DNA of 64,000 nucleotides from Amaranthus tricolor (lineage: Eukaryota; Streptophyta; Magnoliopsida; Caryophyllales; Amaranthaceae), in contig NC_080051.1 of assembly GCF_026212465.1 (NCBI RefSeq), positions 20,387,446-20,451,445 on the forward strand, in the 5' to 3' direction. The position numbers were made by a program, and so were the translations under genes. Of this stretch, positions 60,640 to 64,000 are shown piece after piece (position 1 is the stretch's first letter; each line of letters begins with the position of its first letter). A model generated the notes under the pieces. That model did no database searches and was not told the origin of the DNA. It saw only the letters and a program-made list of their open reading frames with translations.

Positions 60640-61269
60640 AAAATGATCCATAACTCTAAGAAAATCGTTTCAAAACTTTTAAAAAAATTAAAATTTTATT
60701 TAACACGAGCAGGAAAGAGAAATGGCAAAGTAAGATACCTAAGTAAAAGCATAAAATTAGCTCTAAACAAGTTTTGACAAAATTAAAGGTGAAAATTTTG
60801 AGAAGATGTTCTTAAGGTTGACATTTATTTTTGAATAATCAATAATAAGAATTATTATAAAAGGATTGGTCATATTTGAATTATTCTTGTCAAGAATGGA
60901 TTCTAAAATATAGATTTTGTGATTATTGTATGTAACTCTTATTTCCAATGAATACTTAACTTAATTTAAAATTAATGTTAATTATATTTCACCTCTTATA
61001 TTAAAAAATTATTATCTCCGTAATCATTTGATATTCTCACAAGAAATATTTTATTTAAAGAGAGAAACTTATAAAAGATTTTTCGTAAATATCTACAATT
61101 AAAATATATTCATATGATATTTCGTTAGATTTATCTCTATTAGAGAATACTACTATAATATATTATAGGGTCTCAACTATCAACTTCAGCTTTTGATTGA
61201 GTTGATTTTTCAATTATCTTGACGTATAGAATTTTACTATATACTTTTTGCAGTTTTTATGAAATGAAT

Positions 61270-61270
<1 letters not shown>
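60640..61270. other. AT-rich intergenic, no gene seen
   Basis: No coding or structured repeat signal recognised. Confidence 0.4.

Positions 61271-61271
<1 letters not shown>

Positions 61272-61332
<61 letters not shown>
61272..61332. repeat. (TA)n microsatellite
   Basis: About 60 bp of uninterrupted TA dinucleotides. Confidence 0.95.
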
Positions 61333-61333
<1 letters not shown>

Positions 61334-61484
61334 CATCAAACACATGCTCTAAAAACTGCGCAAAAAATAAGTAAAAATGAAAGATAAGAAAGGAAAGAGT
61401 AGTTCTCAGTGTGTATACGTATTGTATATGTATGGAAATTGGCCAACAAGCAAAACAATAATAATAAAAAAAGATATTACATTG

Positions 61485-62190
61485 AATGTGTATGCTAAGG
61501 TGGATGTGTGGCAATCAGACCTGCTTTGCTATATGGGATCGAATGTTGACCTGTAAAGAAGATTTTCGAACATAAGATGGAAGTTACAGAAATGCGTATG
61601 CTAAGGTGGATGTATGAGAACACTATGATGGATCGAATTAGGAACCAAGAGTTTAGGGACAAATTAGAGATAGCCCCTATATCTAGAAAAACGCGCGAAA
61701 ATAGATTGAGGTGGTTTGGATATGTGCAGAGAAAGACTTTTGACGCCCCTGTGAGGAGGGTAGAAAACATTATAGTAGAGGGTAAGAGGAGTCGAGAAAG
61801 ACCCAAGAGAACTTGGCACGAGCAAATAAAAGTTGACTTGCATGAGTTACACCTTTCTGCGGACTTGACTAGGGATAGGAGTAGTTGGAGACGCCTTATC
61901 CACGCCTTAGATTATTAATGTCCTCTTAGTGTACCTTTTGTGTCTTTAACCTCTTACTTTTCTCGTTTCCTTTCTTTTAGTTTTTTGTTTTCTTTTTGTA
62001 GTGGGTTCTCCGTTTTATTTATAGACCTTTTAGTTATCTTTCACGTGTATCTACGTCTTTTTATCTTTCTCGAGCCGGAGGATTCCTTTGACCGCACTCT
62101 TCTTTATGGGTATGAGTTGCCGTCGTCTTTTCCTTCTCAAATCCTATTCTTAGTTTTCTATGAGTGGAAGACAATGGGTTTGATGATGAT
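61485..62190 (+). mobile_element. 5'-truncated RTE-type LINE copy
   Basis: The copy holds the C-terminal tail of the RT polyprotein (MLRWMYENTMMDRIRNQEF, then RENRLRWFGYVQRKTFDAP) with an open frame 61577-61918, followed by the same 3' UTR as the 28.4-31.6 kb element (TTATCTTTCTCGAG, TATGAGTTGCCG) and a TGATGATGATGAT tail. A 12-bp duplication GATATTACATTG flanks it (61473-61484 and 62191-62202), showing an independent retrotransposition event. Only about 0.7 kb survives; truncation at the 5' end is usual for LINEs. It has fewer stops than the longer element. It lies about 350 bp upstream of the WIP gene start. Confidence 0.88.
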
Positions 62191-62451
62191 GATATTACAT
62201 TGGATAGGGTCAGCTTGTTCTAGGATTCTCTTAAACGAGCCAAAGACTTGATTTTGTATGTCATAATTTTTCCTTTAACCCACCACTAACATCTCTCTTC
62301 CTTTTCAATGTAGAAATAAGATAGGAAATTACGAAAACTCAAGGAAAAAAAGTAAATAAAAAAAGAAAACCTCCATGTAGAAAAAATAAAATTAAAAGAA
62401 ATTTCCTTTATAATTTTCACACACAACATAAACCTCTCCATTAAATACCTT

Positions 62452-62463
62452 CTTATATATAAG
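62452..62463 (+). promoter_or_regulatory. TATA box of the WIP gene
   Basis: TTATATATAAGG lies about 80 bp upstream of the start codon at 62540, a plausible core-promoter distance. Inference from motif and position. Confidence 0.5.
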
Positions 62464-62539
62464 GGGTGGAGGAGAATAAAAAATAAATAAAGGCAAAGAG
62501 CCTAAGCTTAATTTTACCATGTACTCATAAATTAATAAC

Positions 62540-63232
62540 ATGGATTTGTGTTTTGAAGCGCCAAACTTAATTGAATGGCTAAAGCTTTCTCCACCCTTAG
62601 ATTCTTCCTCATCAATACCTGCAATCATTTCATCCTTCTCTTCTTATGATCATAGTAATAAGTCCAAAAACTCTATGATTTTGAAAATGACATTACCTAA
62701 TTTTTATCATAAACAACATCAAGATCATGATCATGATCATGATCATGATCAAGTTCAAGATCGCGCCGACAAGACGACTTTGCCCCTCTTGAGTAGGCTT
62801 TGTGAAGGTAAGGATATTAAGGAAGAGGAGGGTAATAATGGAATTTACAAGGAAGAAGAGATTAATGATCATAATAATCATCAATTTGAGAAAGTTACTT
62901 TGCACATTGGTTTGCCTAATAGTAACATTATTAGTAACACTAATTACAATGAGGAATTATTGTCTACTAATAATCATGATGATCATGATCATGATCATGT
63001 GGTGGAGGGTAAGAAACATCATTTGAAAATAGAGGAAGAAAAAGGTGATCATGGTATGATGATGATTAATGATGATAAAGAAAAGATTAGCATGATTGAT
63101 CAAAATTATTCATCATCATTTAATTCAGAAAGTAGATTTTGGATCCCTACCCAAGCACAAATCCTTATTGGACCCATGCAATTTGCTTGCTCCATTTGTA
63201 GCAAAACTTTCAATCGCTACAATAACATGCAG
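62540..63232 (+). CDS. WIP-family C2H2 zinc-finger transcription factor, exon 1 (gene continues past the window)
   Basis: WIP proteins are plant nuclear regulators with a variable N-terminus and a conserved four-finger C-terminal domain. Exon 1 encodes 231 residues and ends NNMQ at a GTAAGT donor (63233), the known intron position in this family, within the first zinc finger. Visible landmarks are VTLHIGLPN (about 118-126), the WIP signature in [15 protein letters not shown], and the finger start [17 protein letters not shown] with its two Cys. The matching His residues must lie in exon 2, outside the window. The N-terminal part is rich in Ser, Glu, His and Asp and includes a (His-Asp) run encoded by repeated GATCAT. 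I cannot tell which WIP member it is; TT1 (WIP1) seems less likely from the finger sequence. Frame reading past 63232 is intron. Confidence 0.92.
62719..62751 (+). repeat. (GATCAT)n coding microsatellite in the WIP exon
   Basis: About five tandem GATCAT units encode alternating Asp-His. A related GATGATCATGATCATGATCAT stretch lies at about 62976-62998 in the same exon. Confidence 0.9.
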
Positions 63233-63494
63233 GTAAGTTATTTATTTGTTGCTACATACACTTTTTTCGATTTTACAATCTACATAATTCATTGACACTT
63301 TATTATTATTATAACTTATAAGATTATTTTTTCTTGAAAAATTGTACGATAATATTTACTTTGATTTTAAACTTGCATGTGTAACATGTAATAGATGTAA
63401 CTAATTTTTAGTGCTTTTCTTTTATTTTAATCTGGTAAATGTTCGATTCTCACCGCCTATAAAAAATATTAATTTCCTTTCCCTTATACTATAG

Positions 63495-63593
63495 GAATTC
63501 ATTAATCTTATGTCAAATTAAAAATAGAAATTCATTAATCTTATGTCAAATTAAAAATAGAAATTCATTAATCTTATGTCAAATTAAAAAAAT
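63495..63593. repeat. Three 33-bp tandem repeats in the WIP intron
   Basis: AATTCATTAATCTTATGTCA followed by AATTAAAAATAG is repeated three times with a 33-bp period and almost no divergence. It lies about 260 bp into the first intron. Confidence 0.9.
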
Positions 63594-64000
63594 TAAAGTG
63601 AAGGGAAATGAAAAAGGAAATTGGGAGGAAATAAATCTTTTATATATTGGTTTTATAATTTAAACTATAAAAAAGATTGAGTAGTGTCTTTATAAAAGTA
63701 GTTCAATTGGAAGTTGATATATATTCTTATATTTTAGTACACCATATATATTCAATAATATAATTAAGTGTGTTGAAAGTCTTTTAAATTGATTCAAAAA
63801 AAATATTTTTTAAGAATAAGATGATCGAAAGAATACACAATTGCGAGAAATATCTTTAAAATTAAATTTGAACGATATATTGTTTTCATATAATCTAGGA
63901 AAAACAAGAGCAAAGTGAAGAAAATAAATAACCTTTTTTTTCAAATGAACTTTAAAACAAAAGATTATATCATTAATCATTCTTTCTCATAATCACATAT

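Noticed and set aside
62693..63026. Open frames in other registers across the WIP exon
   Set aside because: They are by-products of the GAT/CAT-rich coding sequence and overlap the supported exon.

Overview
The window reads as nuclear DNA of a flowering plant. It is AT-rich, genes are split by GT-AG introns, genes are sparse, and most of the sequence is transposable elements in various stages of decay. The retroelements (Ty1-copia, Ty3-gypsy, RTE-type LINE) and the three host genes are all of angiosperm type, most likely eudicot. The sequence alone does not fix the species.

Three host genes can be supported. (1) A four-exon CENTRORADIALIS/TFL1-type PEBP gene on the + strand (1414-3237) is complete, has the canonical 62-nt and 41-nt middle exons and predicts 171 residues. 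(2) A 14-exon chloroplast BASS4-type sodium/metabolite cotransporter gene on the - strand (35011-47443) was rebuilt exon by exon. It predicts 424 residues, has introns stretched by inserted repeats, one GC-AG intron and a 22-nt exon. (3) Exon 1 of a WIP-family C2H2 zinc-finger gene lies on the + strand (62540-63232); the rest runs past the window end.

Between them, left to right: a MITE in intron 1 of the CEN gene; a 711-bp hAT-like element (5433-6143) inside a tandem duplication; putative CACTA-like debris (about 7.7-8.7 kb); a Ty3-gypsy fragment whose RT is deleted (9.4-10.7 kb), abutted by a Stowaway-like element carrying a 64-bp minisatellite; two foldback structures (12.5 kb and 16.7-17.5 kb); an RNase H remnant (18.8-19.4 kb); a full-length, young Ty1-copia element with a broken polyprotein (22350-27092, - strand); an RTE-type LINE pseudogene (about 28.4-31.6 kb); the BASS4 gene with a solo LTR in intron 2; a degenerate telomere-like block (48.4-48.7 kb); an old Ty1-copia carcass with a nested insertion (48.8-52.5 kb); a hAT MITE (53.1 kb); a 1540-bp element with long inverted arms and a 5-bp duplication (53.7-55.2 kb); degenerate tandem repeats (57 kb); another hAT MITE (58.8 kb); a second RNase H remnant (60.1 kb); and a 5'-truncated RTE copy (61485-62190) just upstream of the WIP gene.

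The host genes do not form a pathway: one is a shoot-architecture/flowering regulator, one a plastid transporter, one a transcription factor. I found no clear new multi-gene system. The best leads are the altered external loop of the CEN-like protein, the copia element with near-identical LTRs but no intact polyprotein, the inverted-arm element with a 5-bp duplication, and the template-switch-like 5' junction of the short RTE copy.
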